From the NCBI GenBank assembly GCA_023395555.1, contig JAEWYQ010000070.1, positions 120,084 to 184,083 of the forward strand: DNA of 64,000 bases, read 5' to 3'. This document shows, piece after piece, positions 28,032 through 37,142 of the stretch (positions are counted from its first letter, which is position 1; each line of letters starts with the position of its first letter). The DNA comes from Bacillota bacterium (lineage in GTDB: Bacteria; Bacillota; Clostridia; Lachnospirales; Lachnospiraceae). Under the pieces are notes generated by a model, which saw nothing but the letters and a program-made list of their open reading frames with translations, was not told where the DNA came from and did no database searches. The position numbers and the translations under genes are program-made.

Positions 28032-28223
28032 TCAGGATTCTCTTTTTCTCACTATCGTATATGTTATTATATAGGCCGCTGCTCCAAGAGCTGCGATGGC
28101 AAGAATTATCCCTCCTATATGGACTTTTCCCTCTTCTTCGGGCAGCCGGACATCTTCCTCCGATGCAAAAGCCTCCTGCGAGACCTCCGTTTCTGAGCCA
28201 GCCCGTCTGCTCCGCCCCATCAT
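28032..28223 (-). CDS. Small single-pass membrane protein or gene remnant
   Basis: 63 codons: an acidic N-terminal part, then LPEEEGKVHI, one hydrophobic segment (IGGIILAIAALGAAAYIITY) and a basic RKRES tail. This resembles the C-terminal anchor of a surface protein, but LPEEEG does not match the sortase LPxTG motif. No ribosome site is visible before the ATG and the frame stays open upstream for about 13 codons without another ATG. It may be a remnant. It is convergent with the exporter operon and shares its bidirectional hairpin. Confidence 0.35.
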   Translation of the reverse strand: MMGRSRRAGSETEVSQEAFASEEDVRLPEEEGKVHIGGIILAIAALGAAAYIITYTIVRKRES

Positions 28224-28274
28224 GGTGTATATTGACCATGGCGTACATGTCGTTATTAATTAGTTACATGAAAG

Positions 28275-28312
28275 AAGCTGAGCTTCTCCGTGCCGGAAAG
28301 CTCAGCTTTTTT
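28275..28312 (+). terminator. Intrinsic terminator left of the recombinase segment
   Basis: AGCTGAGCTT (28276-28285) pairs with AAGCTCAGCT (28298-28307), followed by a T run. It would insulate the recombinase segment from plus-strand transcription of the ABC genes. Confidence 0.75.
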
Positions 28313-28337
28313 ATAAATAACATTTTCAGGAAATCGT

Positions 28338-28361
28338 ACGCAGTATATTTCATACTGCGTC
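28338..28361 (+). repeat. Left inverted recombination site
   Basis: Arms ACGCAGTAT (28338-28346) and ATACTGCGT (28352-28360) around core ATTTC (28347-28351). The reverse complement of 28339-28361 matches 29766-29788 over 23 bases. No T run follows, so it does not look like a terminator. Confidence 0.85.
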
Positions 28362-28570
28362 GTCCCAATTATTTATAAATCTACAAAATTTATTATACAT
28401 CGACAGCAAACGTATTGTCAAATATACATTGGAATCCATAAATTACCGTGTTGAAAATATATCCAGGAAATTATTTAATAGATAAGTGCGGATATTTACC
28501 TGCTTTTAAGAAATTCGCCGTCAAAAAACACGTCAGAATTATAAGACTATCACAGCAAAGGAGTTTAACA

Positions 28571-29743
28571 ATGGCACGAAGAGGAGAAAACATCTATAAA
28601 CGCAAGGACGGACGCTGGGAAGGACGAATCCTGGGACAGGACAGAAAATATCAATATATTTATGCCAGATCATACACCGTTATCAAGCAAAAGATGAGAA
28701 ATTACCAGGAGCTTGCAAAAACCGCTCCTAAGAAGAAACTGGAATGGACAGGCAATGCCGCCGGACTATTTGAAGCCTGGCTGGAGGGAGATGTTCTGCA
28801 GCGGGTAAGACCCTCCACCTTTGAAAATTACTATCGCTGCGTGCATAAATATGTAATCCCTTTTTACAGGCAGTATGGGAAGAAGGAGATTACAGAGGAT
28901 TCCGTTCTTCTTTTTTTGAAAGAGATACGAGAAAATGCTTCCATTGCAGAATCCTCGCAAAGAAAAATACTCACAATATTTAAGATAGCCTTAAAAGAAA
29001 TTCTAAAAGGAAGACCCGATTCCCATTCTATTATTACAGCTGTTAAATTGCCTCGTATTGAGTCTTCCGCTATAAATGTCTTTACAATGAAGGAACAACG
29101 GCTCATCGAGTATGCAGCCATCACTTCGGAGGATAAAAGGGCTTTTGGAATACTTTTTTGCTTTTATACCGGAATACGTCTCGGAGAGCTCTGCGCGCTA
29201 AGGTGGAACGATATTGATCTGGAGGCGGGAACCGTATCGATTACCCGTACCTTGTCCCGCGTAAGGGATCTAGAAAATAAAGACAGGAAAACCGCGCTGC
29301 ATTTCGGTTCGCCTAAGAGCCGCAAATCACTCCGAACCATTCCGCTGCCTGCCTTTTTACTAAGTCTATTAAAAGAAAAAAGATCCCTTGTACCGAATGA
29401 AACCTGCTACCTGCTGTCGGGTAAACCGATTCCCCTGGATCCGCGCAGCTTCCAGAAACTATTTAAAAGGGTTCTGAAAGCTGCCGGATTGCCGGATCGA
29501 AAATTTCATACCATCCGACACACCTTTGCAACCCGCGCCCTTGAAATGGGAGTTGATATTAAGACGCTCAGTGAGATCCTTGGTCACTCCAATGTCTCTG
29601 TTACGCTGAATGTATATGCCCATTCTCTCATGGAACATAAGAAAACGGCCATAGAGAAGTTTAATCACATGTATCTCCAAAACATGGGTCTTACTTCTTT
29701 CGCCGTCACTTCTGCCGTCACAGCCGCATCCGGAGTGCGGTAA
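28571..29743 (+). CDS. Tyrosine recombinase/integrase
   Basis: 390 residues from the ATG at 28571 (AAAGGAG upstream); a frame extension to 28448 lacks a ribosome site. N-terminal region (RRGENIYKRKDGRWEGRI) is an AP2-like arm-DNA-binding domain, residues about 60-160 a SAM-like core-binding domain, and the rest the catalytic domain. Catalytic residues: R203 (TGIRLGEL), H313 and R316 (HTIRH), H339 (LGHS) and Y349 (NVYAHS). Proteins of this form are integrases of conjugative elements or site-specific DNA invertases. Here no excisionase or element genes accompany it; the flanking inverted sites favour inversion. A weak promoter (TTGTCA, 18 bases, TAAATT) lies near 28415-28445. Confidence 0.95.
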   Translation: MARRGENIYKRKDGRWEGRILGQDRKYQYIYARSYTVIKQKMRNYQELAKTAPKKKLEWTGNAAGLFEAWLEGDVLQRVRPSTFENYYRCVHKYVIPFYRQYGKKEITEDSVLLFLKEIRENASIAESSQRKILTIFKIALKEILKGRPDSHSIITAVKLPRIESSAINVFTMKEQRLIEYAAITSEDKRAFGILFCFYTGIRLGELCALRWNDIDLEAGTVSITRTLSRVRDLENKDRKTALHFGSPKSRKSLRTIPLPAFLLSLLKEKRSLVPNETCYLLSGKPIPLDPRSFQKLFKRVLKAAGLPDRKFHTIRHTFATRALEMGVDIKTLSEILGHSNVSVTLNVYAHSLMEHKKTAIEKFNHMYLQNMGLTSFAVTSAVTAASGVR

Positions 29744-29765
29744 TTCCACGGGGTTCACGTTATAT

Positions 29766-29789
29766 GACGCAGTATGAAATATACTGCGA
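29766..29789 (-). repeat. Right inverted recombination site
   Basis: Arms ACGCAGTAT (29767-29775) and ATACTGCGA (29781-29789) around core GAAAT (29776-29780), the exact reverse complement of the left core. It begins 23 bases after the recombinase stop codon. Confidence 0.85.
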
Positions 29790-29953
29790 CTCTAGCACAA
29801 GCTTCTTTTTACTCTTGGTATCTCCAATCCGGCTTATTTTATTCCATGAAAGAGCAACTGACATCTGCCGGATGATCGGAAGATACTCCTTATTCAGAAC
29901 CTGGGCAAATGAGGGAGCCATAACAGGTATCTTTTTTTAGGAGGAACGTACAA

Positions 29954-30076
29954 ATGAAACGTCAGGATTCATCAAATCTTGAAAGTCTCACCTTTTGGGA
30001 GGGTGAGCAACTGCCGGGAACTCCGGTCAGAAACACCTACGGTGAAAGGGGACTCACAGAATGTTTAAGAAAATGA
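29954..30076 (+). CDS. 40-residue ORF overlapping the chemoreceptor start
   Basis: [20 protein letters not shown] and on to TECLRK, 40 codons, preceded by a full AGGAGG ribosome site (29939-29944). It overlaps the start of the chemoreceptor gene by 16 bases (stop TGA at 30074-30076, receptor ATG at 30061). I know no family for it. The better ribosome site belongs to this ORF rather than to the receptor, so it may set receptor translation by coupling, or encode a small soluble partner. The stretch 29790-29953 between the recombination site and this ORF shows no strong terminator. Confidence 0.6.
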   Translation: MKRQDSSNLESLTFWEGEQLPGTPVRNTYGERGLTECLRK

Positions 30077-32268
30077 AATTGGCAGCAAAGCTCGCTACAA
30101 TTATTGCAATCGTATTAATCATTATTTTTACGGGTCTGGTAGCTGCCTCCGCCACCCTTTCCGGCCGCGCCATAGACACTGCGGTTTACGGAGAGCTGGA
30201 AGAGAATTCGAGATATAACGGACTTCAGATCCAACAGATTTTTGATAATGCAGGTTCTGCCGCCAGGATCATACAATCCTATCTGGAAAAGGCTTATCGC
30301 TTATCCGAAGAGGTCCCTGAGACAATGATTCTTCCCACCTCTCCGGAAGTGACTGCCTTATACCAGAGTGTACTTTATCACCAGACACTGGCACCTCTGA
30401 ACTATGATGTGGAGAAGTTTATGACGGAGGTAGCCAGAAATATTGTCCTAAATAACGAGGATATCCAGGGTATCGGAGTTATGTTCGAGCCTTTCAAATA
30501 CCAGGAGGATATAAGAAGCTATTCCTTCTACATTGATTCCTCTACCGTGGAAAAGGACCCGGAGCCCTTTGCGGAGTATGAGGAATATTCCTCCGAACTG
30601 TACTATAAGACTGCCGCAGAATCAAAGAAGGCCATGGTAACCGATCCCTTTGATTACAACGGCATTATGATGGTGACCTATGCCAATCCGATTGTTTATA
30701 AAAATGACCTGCAGGGCGTTGTTATGGCAGATATTAATATTGGCCATTTTAATAAAGTAGAAGCTGCCAGCAACCGGTATGCTTCTATGTATGCCGCTGT
30801 CTATAACAGCCAGGGTACAATTATATACGACAGCTCTAACGCCGAAAACACAGGAAAAGGCATGGTGACTTCCATTCCCAGAGAAGCCGATCGGAACGCT
30901 ATTCTGTCAAATATGGCTGCCGGTAAAGGATTTGATATAGAGATCACCGATAAAAGCGGACAGAAGACGGTCCAATTTTTCCAGCCGATTACGGTAGGAA
31001 GTGAAACCTGGTGGTCCCTGACCGCTGTCAGAGCCTCCGATATAACGCAAGCGGTTGCTACCACCAGTATCTGGCTGGCGGTAATCTGTATCGGCGCCTT
31101 ATTGCTCTTGATTTTCATCGTAATATTTGTACTTCGGGGCATGCTTCGTCCCATGCAGGAGGTTGTCAATGCTGCAGAGAGTATTTCCAGGGGCATGCTG
31201 GACGTAACGATCAACCATAAATCAGGGGATGAAATCGGAATTCTATCGGATGCTTTCCGGAATATGTCCGCCATTCTAAAGGAAATTGTATATGATGTCC
31301 GTTATCTGCTGGGAGAAATGTCCGAGGGTAATTTTAATATCAGAACCAACACGGAAGACAGCTATATAGGAGATTTTAAAGAATTCCTGGTATCCATGCG
31401 CAAGCTTCATGATAAGCTGAGCCACACTCTGATCCAGATTAACCAATCGGCTGACCAGGTCTCCATGGGTTCGGATCAGGTCTCTGACGGTGCGCTGGCC
31501 CTGTCCCAGGGAGCCACGGAACAGGCAGCGGCTATGGAGGAGCTGGCAGCTACAGTGGAAGAGCTTTCCCGGCAGGTGGATCATAATGCCTCCAGTTCGA
31601 GGGATGCCATAAAAATTGCTTCCCAAACCGGAGAACGGATGAGCCAGAGCAACCAGCAGATGCAGGAAATGCTTGCGGCTATGGATGAGATCAGTGCTTC
31701 CTCCAAAGAGATTAAAATCATTATGAAGACCATTGAGGATATTGCATTCCAGACAAATATTCTTGCTCTCAACGCCGCAGTGGAAGCGGCACGTGCGGGA
31801 AGTGCCGGCAAGGGCTTTGCCGTTGTAGCCGAAGAGGTCAGAAATCTGGCCAGCAAATCCTCCGAATCCTCCGGAAATACGGCTATTCTCATAGAGCGTT
31901 CCCTGCGCGCGGTAGAAAACGGGATAAAGATTGCGGACGAAACTGCTGCCGCATTGCTATCTACCGTACAAGGCTCCAAAGAGGTCATCAACACGATTGA
32001 AAAAATTTCTCAAGCCTCTATCGAGCAGGCATCCGCTATCAAGCAGGTGAGTGAAGGCTTTGAACAGATCTCCGCCGTTGTTCAGACGAATTCGGCTACC
32101 GCAGAGGAATCAGCGGCCGCCAGTGAAGAATTATCCGGCCAGGCGCGGATACTGAAGGATCTGGTATCTCAATTTAAGTACAGGGATGATTCCCGGCAGG
32201 AAGCCGCAGACATCGATCTGCCTTTGACAATGCAGAATAAATATTTATCCCTGCCTCCCTTCCGGTAA
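30061..32268 (+). CDS. Methyl-accepting chemotaxis protein
   Basis: 735 residues. Membrane segment 1 at about 10-32 ([20 protein letters not shown]), a large extracytoplasmic dCache-like sensor (about 33-335; includes FEPFKYQED and [19 protein letters not shown]), membrane segment 2 at about 338-360, a HAMP domain ([20 protein letters not shown]), and a cytoplasmic signalling coiled coil with the conserved tip [20 protein letters not shown]. It should modulate CheA. dCache domains often bind amino acids or other small ligands; the ligand here is unknown. No che genes lie in the window. The gene lies just right of the invertible segment. Confidence 0.95.
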   Translation: MFKKMKLAAKLATIIAIVLIIIFTGLVAASATLSGRAIDTAVYGELEENSRYNGLQIQQIFDNAGSAARIIQSYLEKAYRLSEEVPETMILPTSPEVTALYQSVLYHQTLAPLNYDVEKFMTEVARNIVLNNEDIQGIGVMFEPFKYQEDIRSYSFYIDSSTVEKDPEPFAEYEEYSSELYYKTAAESKKAMVTDPFDYNGIMMVTYANPIVYKNDLQGVVMADINIGHFNKVEAASNRYASMYAAVYNSQGTIIYDSSNAENTGKGMVTSIPREADRNAILSNMAAGKGFDIEITDKSGQKTVQFFQPITVGSETWWSLTAVRASDITQAVATTSIWLAVICIGALLLLIFIVIFVLRGMLRPMQEVVNAAESISRGMLDVTINHKSGDEIGILSDAFRNMSAILKEIVYDVRYLLGEMSEGNFNIRTNTEDSYIGDFKEFLVSMRKLHDKLSHTLIQINQSADQVSMGSDQVSDGALALSQGATEQAAAMEELAATVEELSRQVDHNASSSRDAIKIASQTGERMSQSNQQMQEMLAAMDEISASSKEIKIIMKTIEDIAFQTNILALNAAVEAARAGSAGKGFAVVAEEVRNLASKSSESSGNTAILIERSLRAVENGIKIADETAAALLSTVQGSKEVINTIEKISQASIEQASAIKQVSEGFEQISAVVQTNSATAEESAAASEELSGQARILKDLVSQFKYRDDSRQEAADIDLPLTMQNKYLSLPPFR

Positions 32269-32335
32269 CCCCGTCCCTTGTCAGAGCTCCTTATCCGGTT
32301 TTTTAAAATTGATATGAATACCTCTTAGAATTAAA

Positions 32336-32386
32336 GCAAGGATATCTCCGGTGCCCGAAGGCACCGGAGATATCCTTGCTCTTTTT
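32336..32386 (+). terminator. Perfect 20-bp terminator after the chemoreceptor gene
   Basis: Two perfectly complementary 20-base arms (32336-32355 and 32360-32379) around a CGAA tetraloop, followed by TCTTTTTT. Confidence 0.92.
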
Positions 32387-32440
32387 TGTATATGCACAGC
32401 CGGACCGCGCGTTCTCCGCGCTTATCATAGCTGTTCCCAT

Positions 32441-33475
32441 CTATTGCAGCATAGCCAGGTTATGAAATACCTGCCGCACATGCCTTATATCATCCACCTC
32501 TCTGGAATAATATACCCGGTTGGTCAAAAGAATCGCATAGCTGTTATTCTCCGAATCAATCCAGATGGAGGTCCCGGTATATCCGGTATGTCCAAAGCTG
32601 CTTTCTGAAAAATATTCTCCTGCCGTATTGTCCGGAGTATTCTTCACACACCAGCCCAGGCCCCGGTTTTCATTCAGCCCCTTCGTGTAATTCCTTGTCA
32701 TCATATCCAGGGTTCTCTTGTGAAGAAGCAGGGGACTGCCCTCCCGGCCCGGTGCCGACAAGGCCTCGGCAAAACGGCACATGTCCGTAATGTTAGAGAA
32801 AATGCCCGCATTTCCGCTCACGCCCCCCATATGAAAAGCGTTTTCATCATGCACTTCGCCGGTTAAAAGCCTGTCCCGCCATTGGCAGTACTGGGTGGGC
32901 ATAATATTCTCATAGCCGCTTTGGCGGGGGCAGTACATGGTATGCCCCATTCCAAGGGGCTTGCACACGGACTGATCAATCAGCCGGTCCAGGGATAGGC
33001 CCGTTACCTCCTCCAGAATCCGGCCCAGAACAATAAAGCCCAGGCAGGAATACTCGACACCGCCGCTTTGTCTCGGGGGCAGATTCCTGATTGCTTCCAT
33101 GGCCCCTTCCCGGTCACTGCTGACCCGGTATAACAGAATATGGGCAGGAAGAATACTGGTGTGGGTCAGCAGCTCAAACATGGTGATCTTCCCGGTGGGA
33201 TACCCCTTCCATGATGTCAGGTACCTTTCCACCTGATCTGTCAATGCAATCCTGCCCTCTTCCATAAGCCGCAGAAAGGCAAGGCTCACAAACAGCTTTG
33301 TACAAGAGGCCATATCAAACAGCGTATCCCTGTTTACAGGTATCTCCGTTTCCGCTAAAGTTCCTATGCTGTTTACAGCAAAGACCTCTTCCCCTCTTTT
33401 CATTGCATAGGCGGCACCGGTAAACACTCTTTTTTGAATGCTTTCCCTTAAAAAACTCTCTATCTTACCAGTCAT
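32441..33475 (-). CDS. Serine hydrolase (beta-lactamase/DD-peptidase family) of the wall-recycling locus
   Basis: 344 residues. Nucleophile motif S57-C-T-K60 (FDMASCTKLF) and tyrosine motif in VEYSCLGF; C-terminal FGHTGYTG fits the third box. No signal peptide, so cytoplasmic. Family members include esterases, D-aminopeptidases and DD-peptidases; in peptidoglycan-recycling loci a similar gene may trim D-amino acids or ester groups from imported muropeptides, an inference from context. It is the last gene of the importer transcription unit, 11 bases after the regulator gene. Confidence 0.88.
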   Translation of the reverse strand: MTGKIESFLRESIQKRVFTGAAYAMKRGEEVFAVNSIGTLAETEIPVNRDTLFDMASCTKLFVSLAFLRLMEEGRIALTDQVERYLTSWKGYPTGKITMFELLTHTSILPAHILLYRVSSDREGAMEAIRNLPPRQSGGVEYSCLGFIVLGRILEEVTGLSLDRLIDQSVCKPLGMGHTMYCPRQSGYENIMPTQYCQWRDRLLTGEVHDENAFHMGGVSGNAGIFSNITDMCRFAEALSAPGREGSPLLLHKRTLDMMTRNYTKGLNENRGLGWCVKNTPDNTAGEYFSESSFGHTGYTGTSIWIDSENNSYAILLTNRVYYSREVDDIRHVRQVFHNLAMLQ

Positions 33476-33486
33476 GAAGCCACGCC

Positions 33487-34362
33487 CTATCTTCTTTTCT
33501 TTTCTTTGATAATATCATTGGTCTTTTTCAGGTACTTCTTAATTACATCATAATCAGCGCTGGCAACGCAGGAGAACAGGATATCGACAATTGTCAGCAT
33601 GGCAATTCTGGACCCCATAGCTCCGCTTCGGATCATAATCTCCGGCGTTGACATACTTAAAACGATATCTGCCTTTTCCGCCAGAATGCTTTTGGAGTAT
33701 CTGGTAATTGCAATTACTTTTGCCTTCTGCTTTTTGGCAATTTCCAGGATATCAACAATCTCCTGGGTGTTGCCGGAATTTGATACCAGAATCGCCACAT
33801 CCTCGCGGGTGAGCAGCGTGGCCATGGCATATTGCTGATGGCTGTCTTCCCAAGTAAAACAATTCATATTAATGCGAAGAAATTTATGTACCGCATCCAT
33901 GCATACCAGGCTGGAGGCTCCTATTCCAAAGAAGCAGATCCTTCTTGCTTTTTGAATCACCTTTACCGCCGCTGTTACCTCACTGGTATTTAAAACACTG
34001 ATGGTATCCTCAATCGATTGTATATTTCTTTTTGCAATCTTTCGGATGATTACCGGAAAATCATCTCCTGGCTGGAGATCCGTATAAGGCTTCTCTTCCG
34101 TATTTTCATCATCAATATTCATTACCAGCGAGGAGGTCACGCTGATGATAAATTCCCGATAGCCTGTGAAGCCCACGGTTTTGCAAAACCTTAAAACAGA
34201 GGCCTCACTGGTACCGCTGAGGGTTGACAGGGTCTTGATTGACATCTTCGGAACCTCTCTCTGGTACTCTAAGATACAGTCAGCAACCTTCTGTTCCACA
34301 GGGGTAAGGCTGTCCTTCATCTCCCTGATTTTAATTAAAATATTGTGATCTCCTATCGTCAT
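33487..34362 (-). CDS. MurR/RpiR family transcriptional regulator
   Basis: About 291 residues from the ATG at 34362, chosen because GTGGAG precedes it at good spacing. N-terminal RpiR helix-turn-helix (LTPVEQKVADCILEYQREV; TLSGTSEASVLRFCKTVGF) and C-terminal SIS domain (FFGIGASSLVCMD, VSNSGNTQEIVDI, ITRYSKSILAEKAD) that binds sugar phosphates. MurR in Escherichia coli responds to MurNAc-6-phosphate. Here the neighbours make MurNAc-6-phosphate the natural candidate effector. It sits inside the unit it probably controls. Confidence 0.93.
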   Translation of the reverse strand: MTIGDHNILIKIREMKDSLTPVEQKVADCILEYQREVPKMSIKTLSTLSGTSEASVLRFCKTVGFTGYREFIISVTSSLVMNIDDENTEEKPYTDLQPGDDFPVIIRKIAKRNIQSIEDTISVLNTSEVTAAVKVIQKARRICFFGIGASSLVCMDAVHKFLRINMNCFTWEDSHQQYAMATLLTREDVAILVSNSGNTQEIVDILEIAKKQKAKVIAITRYSKSILAEKADIVLSMSTPEIMIRSGAMGSRIAMLTIVDILFSCVASADYDVIKKYLKKTNDIIKEKKRR

Positions 34363-34398
34363 ACATTTCTCCACTTAATAATATATTATTGATGCATC

Positions 34399-36336
34399 TT
34401 ATTTAACGAAATAGATCAAATCATCTTTAATCAGCTTAGCAAGAATTGTATTAATATTGCCATAGTAGTAGTAATTTTTCTGCACCGCATTCAACTCAGC
34501 GTCCGCCATGCTTAACTTCGGATCATAGATACGGAAGGGCGCCGCTTTCTCGATTACAGGGATGTACGCGCTCAAATCATTGGCAAGAACCATGAATTCC
34601 TCTGTAAGCTCCTTGGTTTTTTCCGCATCGTCCGTGTTAAACAGCTGATTTAACATTTCAGTTACATTATATTCCTTACCGCTTGTCGGTGCAAGCATAA
34701 TTATATCCTGTCCCGGCTCAACCTTCGGCCAGCCCGCTCTGACATTGGTGAATAAGCTGCTATAGGTTTCCCAGGGATGCGCGTAGGAGTCGGCGCCGGC
34801 AAGGAACACACAGGAAATCATCTTTTCATCCGATTTTGTAAAATCATTCCAAACACCGAATTCCATAGGCTTAAAGTCAATATTAAAGCCAAAGTCCGTA
34901 AGCATGGTGCTCATTGCCTCTGCTGTCATCATGAAGGAGGGCCAGCTGTTGATGGTGGCAATGGAAATTACCGGAGCTTCCCCCTTATCATCCAGCCATT
35001 TGCCATTCTCTTTGGTCCAGCCGATGCTTAAGAGCATTTCCTCTGCCCTTGCCGGATCATAGCCATAGTCCGTCAGTGTATCCATAAAGCCTTCATGTGT
35101 ATAGGTGCCCTGCAGGGAAGGTAATAAGGGGCTGTTTTTCGTATCGCCCATGAAGCTTCCCGGCTCTGCGATGGTGATCAGCGCGCTTCTGTCCGTAGCA
35201 AGAGAAATCGCTTTCCTCACCTCGGGGATATCCAGAGGATAATTGTTCACATTGATGGTGTAGCCAATGCTGGACATCTCGGGAATATAAATCTTTCTCA
35301 TGGTGTCGGCATATTTCTTGTCTATCTGAGCGGACATATCCACATTCAGGCCGCCGTTTTCAACAGTATATTCCCCTGCCAGAATAGCCGTGGCAAATGC
35401 CTGGGAGTCACCGGGGCGCAGGCCGCGGATATTGGTGATTAACGGTGTTTTTCTATAGTGTTCATTGACCGTAAATAAGATCTCGGAGCTGTTGTGATTA
35501 CCGATAACATATTGTCCCGAGAAAATAGCTTCATCGGGAGCCGGTTTGTAAGCTAAGAATTCTTCATTAGCTGCTGCCAGCTTACTGGTACCTTCTTCTG
35601 TAAAGATATATTTATTGGTTTCCGCATCAAAGCTTCTGTTATTTTCAGCGATATCCTTATATTTTTCAGCAAATCCTCCATACACCTCATTGGGGGTCAT
35701 AATGGGCTGATACAGGGATACATTTAATATCAGCTGGCTTTCTGTGCAGTAGGTGATGCGAACGGTCAGCTCATCCACCTTTTCAATGGAATCAACATAG
35801 GACCACATGGTATTTCTGCCGACGCCGCAGTATAGCTGGGTTAAAAGATCCTCCGCATCCAGCGCGGAACCGTCACTCCATTTTAAGCCCGGTAAAAGCT
35901 TCATGGTTAAAACCTTATTGGAGAAATCATAGCTTTCCAACAGGGAGGTTTTAAAGGTTCTCTCCGGGAACGGTGTATAATAGGCAAGGTAATCATATAC
36001 AAAGGGATACAGGGACCAGTTAATTCCTGCCGCATCGTAAGGATTTCCGTTAAAAGCCGGAGAGGAATCCACATCAATCAGTGTGGTCAGCATCTTTGTG
36101 TTATCCGCTTCCCCTTCCACTACCATGGACAGATCATTTTCCACGCCCGGTAATATGGCGCCGGAATCAATGGGATTGGTATCCTTATTTCCCTGATCGG
36201 TATTTCCCTTGTCCGTATCTTCTTTATTTACGTTATCGTTTCCGCCGTCTGGTTTTTTGCTGCAGCCGGCCAGGGCCGACATTGTCATTGCAATACATAA
36301 TGTTATGACTATCATTCTTTTTAACGTGAGTTTCAT
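34399..36336 (-). CDS. ABC transporter substrate-binding lipoprotein, family 5 (Opp-type)
   Basis: 645 residues with a lipoprotein signal (LKRMIVITLCIAMTMSALAG before Cys) and an Asp/Asn/Lys-rich linker, then a family 5 extracellular binding domain (TFKTSLLESYDF; LKWSDGSALDAEDLLTQL; PEVRKAISLATDRSALI). Length is above the usual 520-600 of OppA. It presents ligand to the Opp-type permeases encoded upstream in the same unit. Homologues carry peptides, and some, such as MppA with OppBCDF in E. coli, carry murein tripeptide. Context suggests muropeptides or wall disaccharides. GAGGAGG precedes the ATG. Confidence 0.93.
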   Translation of the reverse strand: MKLTLKRMIVITLCIAMTMSALAGCSKKPDGGNDNVNKEDTDKGNTDQGNKDTNPIDSGAILPGVENDLSMVVEGEADNTKMLTTLIDVDSSPAFNGNPYDAAGINWSLYPFVYDYLAYYTPFPERTFKTSLLESYDFSNKVLTMKLLPGLKWSDGSALDAEDLLTQLYCGVGRNTMWSYVDSIEKVDELTVRITYCTESQLILNVSLYQPIMTPNEVYGGFAEKYKDIAENNRSFDAETNKYIFTEEGTSKLAAANEEFLAYKPAPDEAIFSGQYVIGNHNSSEILFTVNEHYRKTPLITNIRGLRPGDSQAFATAILAGEYTVENGGLNVDMSAQIDKKYADTMRKIYIPEMSSIGYTINVNNYPLDIPEVRKAISLATDRSALITIAEPGSFMGDTKNSPLLPSLQGTYTHEGFMDTLTDYGYDPARAEEMLLSIGWTKENGKWLDDKGEAPVISIATINSWPSFMMTAEAMSTMLTDFGFNIDFKPMEFGVWNDFTKSDEKMISCVFLAGADSYAHPWETYSSLFTNVRAGWPKVEPGQDIIMLAPTSGKEYNVTEMLNQLFNTDDAEKTKELTEEFMVLANDLSAYIPVIEKAAPFRIYDPKLSMADAELNAVQKNYYYYGNINTILAKLIKDDLIYFVK

Positions 36337-36365
36337 TTCATATCCTCCTCATAATTTGAATACCG

Positions 36366-37067
36366 CTAGAAGCTTGTCCGGATGATCTTTTTTGATTCCT
36401 CATCCACCGTAAACGCCTGTGCATATTTCTTTCTCGCCAGGTGTCCCCTTACCGCCATCAGATGGCTGTAGTAATCCATAAACTTGAAATCCTTGCTGTT
36501 GACCGTAAACCAATGGGTCTGAATCGCCTTTTTCCAGAGCTCAAAGCCCTCCTCTGTCACCTCAACATACACATAGGGCACGAACTCCGTTGCATCCTCC
36601 CAATTCTCAGCATAATAAGGCCCGCCTGCAAAATGATGCGGAAGCTCTCTCTCAATTCCCGGCAGTCCTGCAAAAAACTGGGCATCCTTCACAATCCTGT
36701 GGGTCAGCATATGATCCTTATGCATGCTGTACTTCCAATGGGTCAGAAGGACATTGGGCTTATACTTTCTGATCAGGTCGCAGAGAGCAAAGCGCACCTC
36801 ATCATTATCCGGCAATTCACCGTCGGCATAATCAAATACAATTGCCTCTCCTCCAAGCATGGATGCAAATTCATTGGCCTCCCGGATCTTTTGTTCCCGG
36901 TATTCCGCTACCGTCATATGCGGCGGATTCCCCCTCTCTCCTCCGGTCAATGCCACGGTAATAATTTTGTGTCCCTGAAGAGCCATGGATGCGAGAACCC
37001 CTCCGCTTGTCAGCTCCGCGTCACCGATATGGCCTCCGATGGCCATAATCACTTTCTTATCCTCCAT
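36366..37067 (-). CDS. PIG-L family N-acetylsugar deacetylase
   Basis: About 233 residues from the ATG at 37067 (AAGGAGG eight bases before it). The zinc-site motif at the N terminus reads GGHIGDAE, a variant of the usual PHPDDE, followed by TSGGVLA; the second histidine element is THWKYSMHKDHMLTH. PIG-L (LmbE-like) enzymes are zinc hydrolases that remove acetyl from N-acetylglucosamine-type groups. In this locus the substrate may be a GlcNAc-containing wall fragment. No signal peptide, so cytoplasmic. Confidence 0.9.
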   Translation of the reverse strand: MEDKKVIMAIGGHIGDAELTSGGVLASMALQGHKIITVALTGGERGNPPHMTVAEYREQKIREANEFASMLGGEAIVFDYADGELPDNDEVRFALCDLIRKYKPNVLLTHWKYSMHKDHMLTHRIVKDAQFFAGLPGIERELPHHFAGGPYYAENWEDATEFVPYVYVEVTEEGFELWKKAIQTHWFTVNSKDFKFMDYYSHLMAVRGHLARKKYAQAFTVDEESKKIIRTSF

Positions 37068-37142
37068 TTCTTTCACCTCCTTGATTTCTCTCCTTTTATT
37101 TATATAAATGATAAAGCTTGCCTGTTAAGAATCTCATTCTCT

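Larger units (their letters stand above)
28338..29789. mobile_element. Candidate invertible DNA segment carrying its own tyrosine recombinase
   Basis: A tyrosine recombinase gene lies between two near-identical 23-bp sites in inverted orientation. Each site has palindromic arms ACGCAGTAT and ATACTGCG(T/A) around an asymmetric five-base core that reads ATTTC at the left and GAAAT at the right. Recombination between inverted cores would flip the 1.4-kb segment. No other gene lies inside, and no direct-repeat att sites of a larger island were seen. The flip is inferred from the layout. Confidence 0.6.

Noticed and set aside
28338..28361. Palindromes at 28338 and 29766 as transcription terminators
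   Set aside because: No T run follows either one; the inverted asymmetric cores fit recombination sites better.
28448..28570. Longer N terminus for the recombinase starting at 28448
   Set aside because: No ribosome site there, while AAAGGAG precedes the ATG at 28571 where family likeness begins.
28338..29789. Integrated mobile island with attL/attR
   Set aside because: The sites have inverted, not direct, cores and enclose only the recombinase; no cargo or excisionase.
29790..30060. c-di-GMP or other riboswitch before the chemoreceptor, and before the EAL gene
   Set aside because: No GEMM-type or other riboswitch core was recognisable in either leader.
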